Assembly (NCBI RefSeq): GCF_000272105.2
Contig: NZ_AJZD02000071.1
Location: 1 to 64,000 of the forward strand
Direction: 5' to 3'
DNA: 64,000 nt
Origin: Vibrio splendidus 12E03
Lineage (GTDB): Bacteria; Pseudomonadota; Gammaproteobacteria; Enterobacterales; Vibrionaceae
The notes beneath the pieces are model-generated. The model searched no databases. It was not told the origin of the DNA and worked only from the letters and a program-made list of their open reading frames with translations. Below are positions 27,674-35,955 of the stretch, one piece after another; position 1 is the first letter of the stretch, and every line of letters begins with the position of its first letter. A program made the position numbers and the translations under genes.

Positions 27674-29494
27674 ATGTTTCAAGCTTTTAGAATCCCAATA
27701 CTATTAATGGCCACATACAGTTTACTGATGGTGTTTGGCGGTCATTGGGTGTGGAGCACAAGCCATGAAAGTTTGTTAAATGATCATCAATCTAAGCTGG
27801 ACCGCTTTTCGGTTCATATTTCAAGCCAATTGGATAAGTTCGCGCACATTCCCGAGCTGCTTTCAAAAGACAAAGAGCTGGTCGATGCCCTGCACTCTCC
27901 AAGTAACTCTGCGCAAATCGAACTCACCAATCGTTATCTAGAGCACGTAAACTCGGTGATTCAAGCATCCGACACCTACCTACTAGACAGTATCGGCACC
28001 ACCATTGCAGCCAGTAACTGGAATCAACCGCGTTCTTTTATTCGTCGTAATTTTGCTTTCCGCCCCTACTTTCAAGAGGCAATTATTGGTAATGAAAATC
28101 AATATTTTGCGCTAGGTTCAACCTCTGGAAAGCGAGGGTATTATTATTCTTACCCCGTCTCCTATGCCGCCGAGATTATTGGCGTCATTGTCGTAAAGAT
28201 GGATTTATCGCTGATTGAAGCAAGTTGGAAAGGCAAACAGAGTTTTTTTGTTGCTGACGATAAAGACCAGATCGTATTCATGTCGAGTAACCCTGAATGG
28301 CTTTTCAAAAGCCTTCAGCCGCTAAGCGAAGCGCAACACACTCGAATTCAGGAAAGCAGGCAGTATCTCGATACCAAAATAGAAAGCCTGCACTTCTCTG
28401 GTGATTTAGACAGTGCCACCAGTCGTATTGAGTCGCCACACAAACTTGTCCAAGAGCAGTTCTTTAGCTCTTCGCGTTTCCTAGCCGAACCAAAACTCAC
28501 CATACGGGTATTTTCTCCGACCCACTTAGTGTGGTGGGACTTGGTTGCTTACCTTGTAGTTCTGAGCCTTATCTTTGCGATCATTTATCTAACGATGCAG
28601 CTCAACCACCATCGACAACAAAGACGTGCTCAGATAGATAGGCTGCAATCCGAAGCCAAGCAAAAACTCGAATTTCAAGTGCTTGAACGTACATCGGAGT
28701 TGCATGTCGAGATCAAACACCGTATCGAAACCGAGCATGTGCTGAGGCAAACCCAAGACGAGCTCATCCAAGCCGCCAAACTGGCAGTGCTAGGGCAGAT
28801 GTCAGCGAGCATCAGTCACGAACTGAATAACCCGCTTGCCGCGATTCGCAGTTATGCCGACAACGGCCGACTGTTTCTTGCCAAAGAAAAAACAGATCGA
28901 GTCGACGACAACCTATCACGAATCTCGGCACTCACTGATCGTATGGCGAAAATCAGCCACCAGCTTCGCTCCTTCGCCAAGAAATCCACCGCAGAAGAGC
29001 TACACACATTACAAATACTCCCAGTTTTACATTCATCGAAAGAGTTGATGAAGCCACAACTTAAGAGTGAACGAGTTAAGGTCAACGAACTCCCTGAAAC
29101 CTTTGATGCATGCGTGATCGCCAACGCCATTCAACTGGAACAGGTGATCATTAACCTGCTGACCAACGCAATTCAGGCGATGGAACAACAAGACGACAAA
29201 CAATTAGCTATTCTGTTAGAGATTAAGGAGTCCGACCATCAACAAGCCAAGACCTTGCTGATTCATGTCGATGATAACGGCCCCGGCTTCACCTCCCCTT
29301 CGAACGGAAACTTTTTTGAACCCTTCCATACCACCAAGAAAAACGGACTTGGACTTGGGCTATCAATTTCTCAACAAATAATCAGCGGAATAAATGGCAA
29401 GCTCGTTACAGGAAGCAGCCCTCAAGGTGGTGCTCGATTCAGCATAGAGTTGCCCCTTGTTGAACAAGAACAGCAAGTAAAAACTCAGCAATAA
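27674..29494 (+). CDS. dctB: C4-dicarboxylate sensor histidine kinase DctB
   Basis: The 606-aa membrane kinase has TM1 at about residues 8-28, a periplasmic double-PAS (sCache-like) sensor to about 290 with the FAFRPYFQEA and GYYYSYPV ligand-pocket signatures of DctB, TM2 at about 295-315 and a coiled linker. The HisKA domain carries H382 (SISHELNNPLAA), and the HATPase has DDNGPGF and GLGLGLSISQQI. It senses succinate, fumarate or malate and phosphorylates DctD. It starts 29 nt before dctD and faces the TRAP transporter it is expected to control. Confidence 0.93.
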   Translation: MFQAFRIPILLMATYSLLMVFGGHWVWSTSHESLLNDHQSKLDRFSVHISSQLDKFAHIPELLSKDKELVDALHSPSNSAQIELTNRYLEHVNSVIQASDTYLLDSIGTTIAASNWNQPRSFIRRNFAFRPYFQEAIIGNENQYFALGSTSGKRGYYYSYPVSYAAEIIGVIVVKMDLSLIEASWKGKQSFFVADDKDQIVFMSSNPEWLFKSLQPLSEAQHTRIQESRQYLDTKIESLHFSGDLDSATSRIESPHKLVQEQFFSSSRFLAEPKLTIRVFSPTHLVWWDLVAYLVVLSLIFAIIYLTMQLNHHRQQRRAQIDRLQSEAKQKLEFQVLERTSELHVEIKHRIETEHVLRQTQDELIQAAKLAVLGQMSASISHELNNPLAAIRSYADNGRLFLAKEKTDRVDDNLSRISALTDRMAKISHQLRSFAKKSTAEELHTLQILPVLHSSKELMKPQLKSERVKVNELPETFDACVIANAIQLEQVIINLLTNAIQAMEQQDDKQLAILLEIKESDHQQAKTLLIHVDDNGPGFTSPSNGNFFEPFHTTKKNGLGLGLSISQQIISGINGKLVTGSSPQGGARFSIELPLVEQEQQVKTQQ

Positions 29495-29523
29495 CCAGAA
29501 TACAAAGAAGTAAAGGAATCACT

Positions 29524-30873
29524 ATGTGTCACGTCTATTTCATTGATGATGAATCCGACCTAAGAATGGCGATTGAACAGAGCTTCGAGCTCGCTGACAT
29601 TGATGCCGAATTCTTTCCCGATGCGGAGTCCGCTCTGCTCGCGATTCAAGAAAACGGCTTACCTCACGTGATCATCACTGATATCTGCCTACCAGGTCTA
29701 TCCGGGCATGATCTGCTCAACACCGTGATGCACAAAGACAAAGAGATCCCCGTGATCATGATTACTGGTCACGGCGATATTTCAATGGCCGTTCAAGCCA
29801 TCCAATACGGCGCCTATGACTTCATTGAAAAACCTTTCGCTAATGAACGCCTAATCGAAACCACTAAGCGAGCGATAGAAAAACGTCAGCTCACCCTTGA
29901 GAACCTTGAATTAAAACGTTCACTTAAGGCCAGCCAAGCACTTGGTCCAAGGATCATTGGTGACACGCAATCAATGACGGAGCTGCGGTCTATCATCACT
30001 CACGTTGCCGATACCAATGCCGACATATTGCTATTTGGCGAAACAGGCACCGGCAAAGAATTAGTTGCACGCTCTCTGCATGAACAAAGCAGCAGGCGGG
30101 AACAAAACTTTGTCGCGGTCAACTGTGGAGCGGTCCCTGAAAACCTAATTGAGAGTGAGCTGTATGGCCATGAAAAAGGTGCGTTCACTGGCGCAGAAAG
30201 CAAACGTGTCGGTAAATTTGAATTTGCTCAAGGCGGAACCCTATTCTTAGATGAGATAGAATCAATGCCAATGCAGGCACAAATTCGCCTGTTGCGCGTC
30301 TTGCAAGAACGCGTCATCGAAAGGGTAGGGTCTAATGGCTTAGTCCCTCTCGATATTCGAGTGATTGCGGCAACTAAAGTCGACCTAAAGAAAGCCGCTG
30401 AAGAAGGCACTTTCCGCCAAGATCTCTATTATCGACTCAATGTTGTGACCTTAGATTTACCGCCGTTAAGAAGCCGACAAGAAGATATCCCAGCACTCTT
30501 CCATCACTTCTTGCTAGTCGCTGCGGCGCGTTATGGCAAGACAGCCCCAGCCCTTCCACAAAAGGAGCTGCACGCACTTTTGGCTCATGATTGGCCGGGA
30601 AATGTTCGAGAATTACGTAATACTGCAGAGCGTTTTGTACTTTTAGGTAAGCTTTCTCACTTATCAGACAGCGCCACTGAAACTACTCAAGAGCTGTCTT
30701 TGGCAGAATTGGTATCTGACTTTGAAAAAAACACGTTGAAGCAGGCACTTATTGAATGCAATGGCAGCATAAAAGAGACCATGGAGAGGCTGCAATTACC
30801 GAGGAAAACCCTCTACGATAAGATGCAAAAACACCAGCTCACGAAAGAATCTTATAAGGTAGAACCAAACTAA
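29524..30873 (+). CDS. dctD: Sigma-54-dependent response regulator DctD
   Basis: This NtrC-type activator (449 aa) has a receiver domain with D53 (IITDICLPG) and the acidic pair D8-D9. The AAA+ domain has Walker A GETGTGKE, the sigma-54 contact loop GAFTGA and Walker [12 protein letters not shown]-terminal Fis-type HTH contains [20 protein letters not shown]. When phosphorylated by DctB it should activate sigma-54 promoters; a consensus -24/-12 element lies upstream of dctP (34410-34424). The ribosome binding site AAAGGA precedes the ATG. Confidence 0.95.
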   Translation: MCHVYFIDDESDLRMAIEQSFELADIDAEFFPDAESALLAIQENGLPHVIITDICLPGLSGHDLLNTVMHKDKEIPVIMITGHGDISMAVQAIQYGAYDFIEKPFANERLIETTKRAIEKRQLTLENLELKRSLKASQALGPRIIGDTQSMTELRSIITHVADTNADILLFGETGTGKELVARSLHEQSSRREQNFVAVNCGAVPENLIESELYGHEKGAFTGAESKRVGKFEFAQGGTLFLDEIESMPMQAQIRLLRVLQERVIERVGSNGLVPLDIRVIAATKVDLKKAAEEGTFRQDLYYRLNVVTLDLPPLRSRQEDIPALFHHFLLVAAARYGKTAPALPQKELHALLAHDWPGNVRELRNTAERFVLLGKLSHLSDSATETTQELSLAELVSDFEKNTLKQALIECNGSIKETMERLQLPRKTLYDKMQKHQLTKESYKVEPN

Positions 30874-30951
30874 ATTAGATTTGAGAGCAAGATCACCTAT
30901 ACTTATTTCACTAACAGGATGTTATGCAATAAATATAATAAGGAAGTCGTT

Positions 30952-31125
30952 ATGGGTGAGAAAACAAAAGTGCCATCGATTACCGATACTTTCGAGATAG
31001 ATGGTATTTTTTATACTGATAATCATGTCGATCTACACACGCCAGAATTAGAGGCAAAACGCGCTCTGTATGAGCAAATAAACCCTCATTCAAATCGTGG
31101 CAGAAATATAGATGAGGAGGTCTAG
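30952..31125 (+). CDS. Small hypothetical protein (57 aa) after dctD
   Basis: ATG at 30952 follows the good ribosome binding site AAGGAAG (30940-30946); the frame itself opens earlier at 30919. The product is hydrophilic and mildly acidic: VPSITDTFEIDGIFYTDNHVD, then a helical ELEAKRALYEQI stretch and a polar tail ending in EEV. I recognise no family. It lies between dctD and the convergent dctM, and its stop codon is in the loop of a terminator hairpin. It may be cotranscribed with dctBD. Confidence 0.65.
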   Translation: MGEKTKVPSITDTFEIDGIFYTDNHVDLHTPELEAKRALYEQINPHSNRGRNIDEEV

Positions 31126-31140
31126 TGACCTCCTCATTTC
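31112..31140. terminator. Bidirectional terminator between the 57-aa gene and dctM
   Basis: ATGAGGAGGTC pairs perfectly with GACCTCCTCAT around TAGT, which is the stop codon of the plus-strand gene. A TTTCTT tail follows on the plus strand. It also lies 34 bases past the dctM stop. Confidence 0.7.
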
Positions 31141-31170
31141 TTATGGGTTAAATTCCATGTCACCAAATAA

Positions 31171-32532
31171 CTACTTGGTTATGATTTCCGGTCCCATCAA
31201 TGTCGTCGGTAACCATGTTGATACCCAAGGCACGTAAGTGACGATAATCAGGAATAAGAACATCACGCCTACCCACGGCAGTGCAGCTTTCACGACGTTC
31301 ATCATCGACATCTTGGCAACACCTGCGGTCACAAACAAATTGAGCCCGACAGGCGGCGTTATCATCCCTATCTCCATGTTCACTACCATCATGATACCTA
31401 GGTGAATTGGATCGATACCGAGTGCAATAGCGATTGGGAATACCAATGGCGCAACGATGATCAGCAAGCCTGATGGCTCCATGAACTGACCACCAATCAA
31501 GAGTAAAACGTTCACTACAATCAAGAAGGTGATCGGCCCTAAGCCCGCAGAAAGCATAGACTCAGTGATCATCTGAGGAATGCGTTCTTCGGTCAGTACA
31601 TGCTTAAGAATCAGAGCGTTGGCAATGATAAACAGCAGCATAATCGTCAGCTTACCTGCATCGTAAAGCGTGTCTTTAGTATCTTTATGGAAGAAAGTTT
31701 GGAACACTTTCACCAAAGCAGGCTTTGTATTGTTCTTGTCCGCAAACGGCCCCATATCTTTATAAATAAAGTTGGCGATAAAGAAGGCATACACCGCAGC
31801 CACTGCCGCAGCTTCTGTCGGAGTAAAGATACCGCCGTAGATACCACCTAAAATGATGACAATCAGCAGCAAACCCCAGCTCGCATCTTTTGCGGCTGCG
31901 AACATCTCGCCCCAACCCACGAATGGCTGTGCAGGAATCTTCTTAATACGTGCTGCAATGTAGATAGCAATCATCAACATCACACCTGCCAACAGGCCAG
32001 GAATCACGCCACCGAGGAACATACGACCTACAGATACATCCGTCGCCGCAGCGTAAACTACCATCACGATTGACGGTGGAATCAAGATACCCAAAGTACC
32101 CGCATTACAGATAACCCCTGCCGCGAACTCTTTTGTGTAGCCGTTTTTGATCATACCTGCGATAACGATACTACCAATCGCCACTACCGTCGCAGGTGAA
32201 GAGCCAGACAACGCTGCGAACATCATACATGCCACAACCGACGCCATCGCCAAGCCACCGCGGAACCAGCCAACCATCGCGATAGCAAAGCGGATAATTC
32301 GTTTCGCCACGCCACCAGTAGACATAAAGCTCGAGGCCAAGATAAAGAAAGGAATCGCTAACAATGTGTAGTGGCCAGCAAAGGCGTTAAACAGAGTTTG
32401 TGCGACCGATGCCAATGACGCATCTGAATGCATCAACAAAAACAAGATGCTTGATAAACCTAAGGAAATCGCAATTGGCACACCGACCAACATAAAAGCA
32501 ATTACCATCAAAAATAGAAATAACATTGCCAT
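31171..32532 (-). CDS. dctM: TRAP transporter large permease DctM
   Basis: The 453-aa membrane subunit of the C4-dicarboxylate TRAP transporter has about 12-13 hydrophobic segments and conserved TRAP-M signatures: VGVPIAISLGLSS near the N-terminus, SGSSPATVVAIGSI (about 113-126), NAGTLGILIPPSI, FTPTEAAAVAAVYA and MEIGMITPPVGLN near the C-terminus. It forms the Na+-coupled translocation channel with DctQ. Its start is two bases after the dctQ stop, so translation is coupled. Confidence 0.95.
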   Translation of the reverse strand: MAMLFLFLMVIAFMLVGVPIAISLGLSSILFLLMHSDASLASVAQTLFNAFAGHYTLLAIPFFILASSFMSTGGVAKRIIRFAIAMVGWFRGGLAMASVVACMMFAALSGSSPATVVAIGSIVIAGMIKNGYTKEFAAGVICNAGTLGILIPPSIVMVVYAAATDVSVGRMFLGGVIPGLLAGVMLMIAIYIAARIKKIPAQPFVGWGEMFAAAKDASWGLLLIVIILGGIYGGIFTPTEAAAVAAVYAFFIANFIYKDMGPFADKNNTKPALVKVFQTFFHKDTKDTLYDAGKLTIMLLFIIANALILKHVLTEERIPQMITESMLSAGLGPITFLIVVNVLLLIGGQFMEPSGLLIIVAPLVFPIAIALGIDPIHLGIMMVVNMEIGMITPPVGLNLFVTAGVAKMSMMNVVKAALPWVGVMFLFLIIVTYVPWVSTWLPTTLMGPEIITK

Positions 32533-32534
32533 GA

Positions 32535-33290
32535 TTAGTCTTCCTTACCGTTAGGCTTTGTACCCGACGCGCTGGTCTTGTTGTTCGTAGTCGAATCCAA
32601 TACTGCAGTCGCGTCTTCGTCAGAACCCGCAAGTACATCCGCTTTCAACGCATCCAACTCTTCTTCGGCTTCATGGCCTGCAATCATGCGGTCGAGTTTG
32701 CCCGTCACAACTTGGTAAGCAACTTGGATGAATCGGAACGTTAGTAATGCCATACCAATCGGCAACGCCATGTAAGGGATAAAGCGTGGTAGTTTCTCGT
32801 ATCGCTCACCTTCATTCAGCCAGTCAGCTAAGAACTGCAGTATCTCTGGCATTGGAATATCATCGGTTTCATACCATGCGCGATCAGTCGCGAATGGGTA
32901 CCAATAATTCCATGAGCCGATGAGAAGTAAGATTGAAAAGGCAAGGCAGCTAGTGACGGCAATTAACGCATACACTTTGCGTAGCTTTTCAGGGGCAAGG
33001 TTGATGATGACATCAACACCAATGTGAAAGTGCTTTTTAACGCCGTAAGAAGCGCCAACCAGTACCATCCATGCAAACATGAATACCGTCAGTTCCAATG
33101 CCCACAAGATATTGCCATTGAATGCGTATCTGAATACCACGTTGGCAAAAGTAAGTAGCGTCATTGCGCCAAGGAAAAATGCGATTAATGACTCTTCAAT
33201 CACATCCGTAACTCTTCCGACTTTGGAAAAAAGAGAGGTTTCCAGTGCTGATTCGCTAGAATTTGGTTGTTCCATTTGAGGCTTTTCCAT
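32535..33290 (-). CDS. dctQ: TRAP transporter small permease DctQ
   Basis: The 251-aa protein has four membrane helices with the DctQ signature (LTFANVVFRYAFN and LELTVFMFAWMVLVGASYGVK). It partners DctM. The C-terminal tail (about residues 205-251) is a polar, acidic and Asn/Thr/Ser-rich extension that is long for the family. ATG at 33290 is preceded by GCGGAG. It is separated from dctP by 64 nt containing a hairpin. Confidence 0.92.
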   Translation of the reverse strand: MEKPQMEQPNSSESALETSLFSKVGRVTDVIEESLIAFFLGAMTLLTFANVVFRYAFNGNILWALELTVFMFAWMVLVGASYGVKKHFHIGVDVIINLAPEKLRKVYALIAVTSCLAFSILLLIGSWNYWYPFATDRAWYETDDIPMPEILQFLADWLNEGERYEKLPRFIPYMALPIGMALLTFRFIQVAYQVVTGKLDRMIAGHEAEEELDALKADVLAGSDEDATAVLDSTTNNKTSASGTKPNGKED

Positions 33291-33318
33291 AATTGACTCC
33301 GCTTATAATTGTTTTAAT

Positions 33319-33347
33319 AAGGAGTGACGAATACTCGCCACTCCCTT
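33319..33347 (-). other. Intercistronic hairpin between dctP and dctQ
   Basis: On the minus strand AAGGGAGTGGCGA pairs with TCGTCACTCCTT with one bulged G around GTAT. No T-run follows. Such hairpins after a binding-protein gene commonly stabilise the upstream mRNA, giving more DctP than DctQM (inference). Confidence 0.6.
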
Positions 33348-33354
33348 AGCGGTG

Positions 33355-34350
33355 TTATTGGTTTGAAGCTAACGCTGCATCGATAAGGTCTGAACCGATG
33401 TCTTTTTCAAACTTCTTCCATACTGGTTGAAGTGCAGCTACCCATGCTTCACGCTGTTCAGGCGTAAGTGTACGAACCTCACCACCCGCTTCAATGATGT
33501 TGTTTTTGTTCGCTAGGTTAACTTTTGAAGATTCTGCATTACGCGTCTCAGACACTTCTTGAACGATAGTGCCAAGCTGTGTGCGTACATCTTCAGGTAG
33601 GTCTTTCCAGAAGGCGTTTGACGTTACAACTAGGTAATCCAAGATACCGTGATTGGTTTCAGTCACGCCGTCTTGTACTTCAAAGAACTTCTTACCGTAG
33701 ATGTTTGACCATGTGTTCTCTTGGCCATCGATAACCTTGGTTTGCAGGCCACCGTACACTTCTTTGAAAGACATCTTCTGTGGGTTAGCGCCTAGTTGTT
33801 CAAACTGAGCCACCAATACGTCTGATGCTTGTACACGGAATTTCAAACCTTTTGCATCTTCAGGGCTGATAAGAGGTTTGTTCGCCGACATCTGTTTCAT
33901 GCCATTGTGCCAAAACGCGAGACCTTGCAGGCCACGACGCTTCATCGCGTTCTTCAGCTTTTCACCAGATTCTGAGTTTTGGAAACGGTCAACGGCTTCT
34001 ACGTCTTCAAATAGGAAAGGAAGGTCAAAAATGCGGTATTTCTTAGTGAATTTCTCAAATTTAGACAGCGATGGCGCCGCCATTTGAACATCACCATTTA
34101 ACAGGGCTTCCAGTACCTTATTATCATCGTAAAGTGTTGAGTTAGGGAAAACTTGCATACAAGCTTTGCCATTCATCTCCGTGTTTACTCGCTCTTCCAG
34201 TAAAGAAGCGGCGATGCCTTTCGGGTGCTTATCGGTATTGGTTACGTGACTGAATTTAATCACTATTTCACCAGGGTCACAGTTTGCAGCAGCATTAAAA
34301 CTTGTGAGCGCCAGAGCAGATACAGACAGCAGGGTAAGAGGCTTAAACAT
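33355..34350 (-). CDS. dctP: TRAP transporter C4-dicarboxylate-binding protein DctP
   Basis: The 331-aa periplasmic binding protein has a signal peptide at about 1-22 (ending NAAA). DctP-family motifs are IKFSHVTNTDKHPKG (about 30-44), the carboxylate-binding arginine region GLKFRVQASDVLVAQF (about 167-182) and GGLQTKVIDGQENTW. It captures succinate, fumarate or malate. It is first in the dctPQM operon under a sigma-54 promoter. The start has a good AAGGAG ribosome binding site. Confidence 0.94.
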   Translation of the reverse strand: MFKPLTLLSVSALALTSFNAAANCDPGEIVIKFSHVTNTDKHPKGIAASLLEERVNTEMNGKACMQVFPNSTLYDDNKVLEALLNGDVQMAAPSLSKFEKFTKKYRIFDLPFLFEDVEAVDRFQNSESGEKLKNAMKRRGLQGLAFWHNGMKQMSANKPLISPEDAKGLKFRVQASDVLVAQFEQLGANPQKMSFKEVYGGLQTKVIDGQENTWSNIYGKKFFEVQDGVTETNHGILDYLVVTSNAFWKDLPEDVRTQLGTIVQEVSETRNAESSKVNLANKNNIIEAGGEVRTLTPEQREAWVAALQPVWKKFEKDIGSDLIDAALASNQ

Positions 34351-34409
34351 TATTATTCTCCTTAGTAAACAAAGCAGCCCTTCAATGGGAACTGCGTGCT
34401 TTCACTAAG

Positions 34410-34424
34410 GCAATTAGCGAGCCA
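34410..34424 (-). promoter_or_regulatory. Sigma-54 (-24/-12) promoter of dctPQM
   Basis: Read on the minus strand: TGGCTCGCTAATTGC. It matches the sigma-54 consensus TGGCACGnnnnTTGC at 10 of 11 fixed bases, with exactly ten bases between GG and GC. It is 60-74 bases upstream of the dctP ATG. DctD, encoded 3.5 kb away, is the natural activator. Confidence 0.88.
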
Positions 34425-34696
34425 CATTAACACAATTCATTAACAAGCCTTTAACCACAAGGCTTCATCAGATCTGCTTGCAGTTGTCGCTAACTCGCTA
34501 CAAAAATTAATGGGTGGAAAATGACACATAGAATATTTGTAAATGGGTGGAAGCTGACCAATGTAATAGTAATGAATGAGGTCTGACCAAAAGCCACATT
34601 ACCGATGATGTCTTGAAGTAATTTCGACCTATCCTGTAGAGTGCTGCACAACTTAGCCAGATTTACTGTCCCACTACTTACCAAGAGTTGCTACCC
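34425..34696. other. Divergent regulatory region dctP-thioesterase
   Basis: About 270 bp without a gene. It carries the dctP upstream activating region, including two 17-bp direct repeats, and the promoter of the thioesterase gene on the other strand. The 64-codon minus-strand frame inside it has no ribosome binding site. Confidence 0.55.
34509..34558 (-). promoter_or_regulatory. Pair of 17-bp direct repeats, candidate DctD sites
   Basis: AATGGGTGGAAAATGAC (34509-34525) and AATGGGTGGAAGCTGAC (34542-34558) match at 15 of 17 bases. Their start points are 33 bp apart, about three helical turns. They lie 85-135 bp upstream of the dctP -24/-12 element, where NtrC-family activators usually bind. 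Assignment to DctD is inference. Confidence 0.55.
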
Positions 34697-35104
34697 ATGA
34701 GTCAGATCTACCATCACCCAGTACAAATTTACTATGAAGATACCGATCACTCTGGTGTGGTTTATCACCCTAACTTTCTTAAATACTTCGAGCGTGCACG
34801 CGAACACGTCTTGGGTAGCGATAAACTGGCGGAATTGTGGAATGAGCATGGACTAGGTTTTGCGGTCTATAAAGCCAACATGACTTTTCAAGATGGGGTT
34901 GAGTTCGCTGAGATCTGCGACATCCGAACCTCTTTTGAAATCGATGGCAAATACAAAACCTTATGGCGACAAGAGGTATGGCGTAAAGATGCGACCAAAC
35001 CCGCCGTGATTGGTGATATCGAGATGGTTTGCCTAGATAAAGACAAACAACTTCAGCTTGTACCCGCTGAAGTATTAAAAGCGATGCTTGGCGAAACGAG
35101 CTAA
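34697..35104 (+). CDS. Hot-dog acyl-CoA/ACP thioesterase (YbgC/Orf6-like)
   Basis: The 4HBT-type thioesterase (135 aa) has the active-site motif YYEDTDHSGVVYHPNF with D17 as nucleophile/base, followed by the conserved FERAREH segment. ATG 34697 (AAGAG upstream) is chosen over the in-frame TTG at 34688. It resembles E. coli YbgC, but it is not in a tol-pal context. It is convergent with pfaE, 20 bases away, and next to the PUFA synthase genes. A hot-dog thioesterase called Orf6 is known next to the PUFA synthase of Photobacterium profundum; this gene is the obvious counterpart and may release the finished acyl chain (inference). Confidence 0.88.
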   Translation: MSQIYHHPVQIYYEDTDHSGVVYHPNFLKYFERAREHVLGSDKLAELWNEHGLGFAVYKANMTFQDGVEFAEICDIRTSFEIDGKYKTLWRQEVWRKDATKPAVIGDIEMVCLDKDKQLQLVPAEVLKAMLGETS

Positions 35105-35124
35105 CTTCCCCTCACCAAGCTAGC

Positions 35125-35955
35125 TTAAAAGAGGTGAGACGACGAAAAGGTTCTCATCTCTATCTGCATGGGTAGCAAATTCCCGCCAAGCGTCACCGCA
35201 AACCGATACTGTTCATCCAACCGACCTAAGCAACACTGCCAATCTGTAGAGCTATCGTCTTGTTGAGCAGAATCCAAATTCAACCCAATCCCGCTATGTA
35301 GCCTGATTTCGCTATCCAAGCCTGATTTAGCATCCGATGAGCCGAGTTCCACTACTTGCTTGGTCAAATTAGAGAAATCGAACGAAAAACTTTTCAATGA
35401 TGTGGCCAATCCCTTTCCTGTCGCTTTGATGTAAGACTCTTTCAATGCCCACAAATCAAAAAAACGTTCTCTTTGAGATAGCTCATCCAGCTCGAGTAAA
35501 TCGTTAATCTCAAACTCTGAAAAGTAATGCTTCATAATCGCCGCTATGTTGGTCGAGCTTCTTGCATGTTCAATATCCACGCCAAGCTGTAGTGATTGCC
35601 CTTTCGTTTGGCAGACAGCAATCAGTAAATGCTCTTGGCTGTGGCTAATATTGAAATTCAGTCCGGTTTTGTATTGCTGCTCTGCGATCAAGCTTGGCTT
35701 GCCTTTCTCACCGTACTCAAACCGCCACTCTTCAGCCGCTAAATCAGAGTAGAACGACAACACCTCTCGCAAATAATTACGAACATAGAGCGCTTGGATC
35801 TGAGATGAAGGCATTCGATAACGTTCAACCTTGGCGACTTCATCGTCGGTAAGTTTCTGTTTGAGGCGCGACACATGCTCAGTACCTTTATCCAAATCGC
35901 TTAGAGAACAAAGCCACAAATCAACGACTGGTGTTTCCATCTTTCTAGCACTCAC
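35125..35955 (-). CDS. pfaE: 4'-Phosphopantetheinyl transferase PfaE
   Basis: The Sfp-type phosphopantetheinyl transferase (276 aa from GTG 35955; 271 aa from ATG 35940) shows the Mg2+/CoA motif GVDIEHAR (D127, E129) and WALKESYIKATGKGL (E173, K177) plus FNISHS. It should convert the five apo-ACP domains of PfaA to holo-form with CoA-derived pantetheine. Neither start has a strong ribosome binding site. It is divergent from pfaA across about 700 bp and convergent with the thioesterase. The position next to pfaABCD is what justifies the symbol. Confidence 0.9.
   Translation of the reverse strand: MSARKMETPVVDLWLCSLSDLDKGTEHVSRLKQKLTDDEVAKVERYRMPSSQIQALYVRNYLREVLSFYSDLAAEEWRFEYGEKGKPSLIAEQQYKTGLNFNISHSQEHLLIAVCQTKGQSLQLGVDIEHARSSTNIAAIMKHYFSEFEINDLLELDELSQRERFFDLWALKESYIKATGKGLATSLKSFSFDFSNLTKQVVELGSSDAKSGLDSEIRLHSGIGLNLDSAQQDDSSTDWQCCLGRLDEQYRFAVTLGGNLLPMQIEMRTFSSSHLF

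Noticed and set aside
34490..34684. 64-codon minus-strand frame upstream of the thioesterase
   Set aside because: No ribosome binding site, and it covers the direct repeats of the dctP control region.
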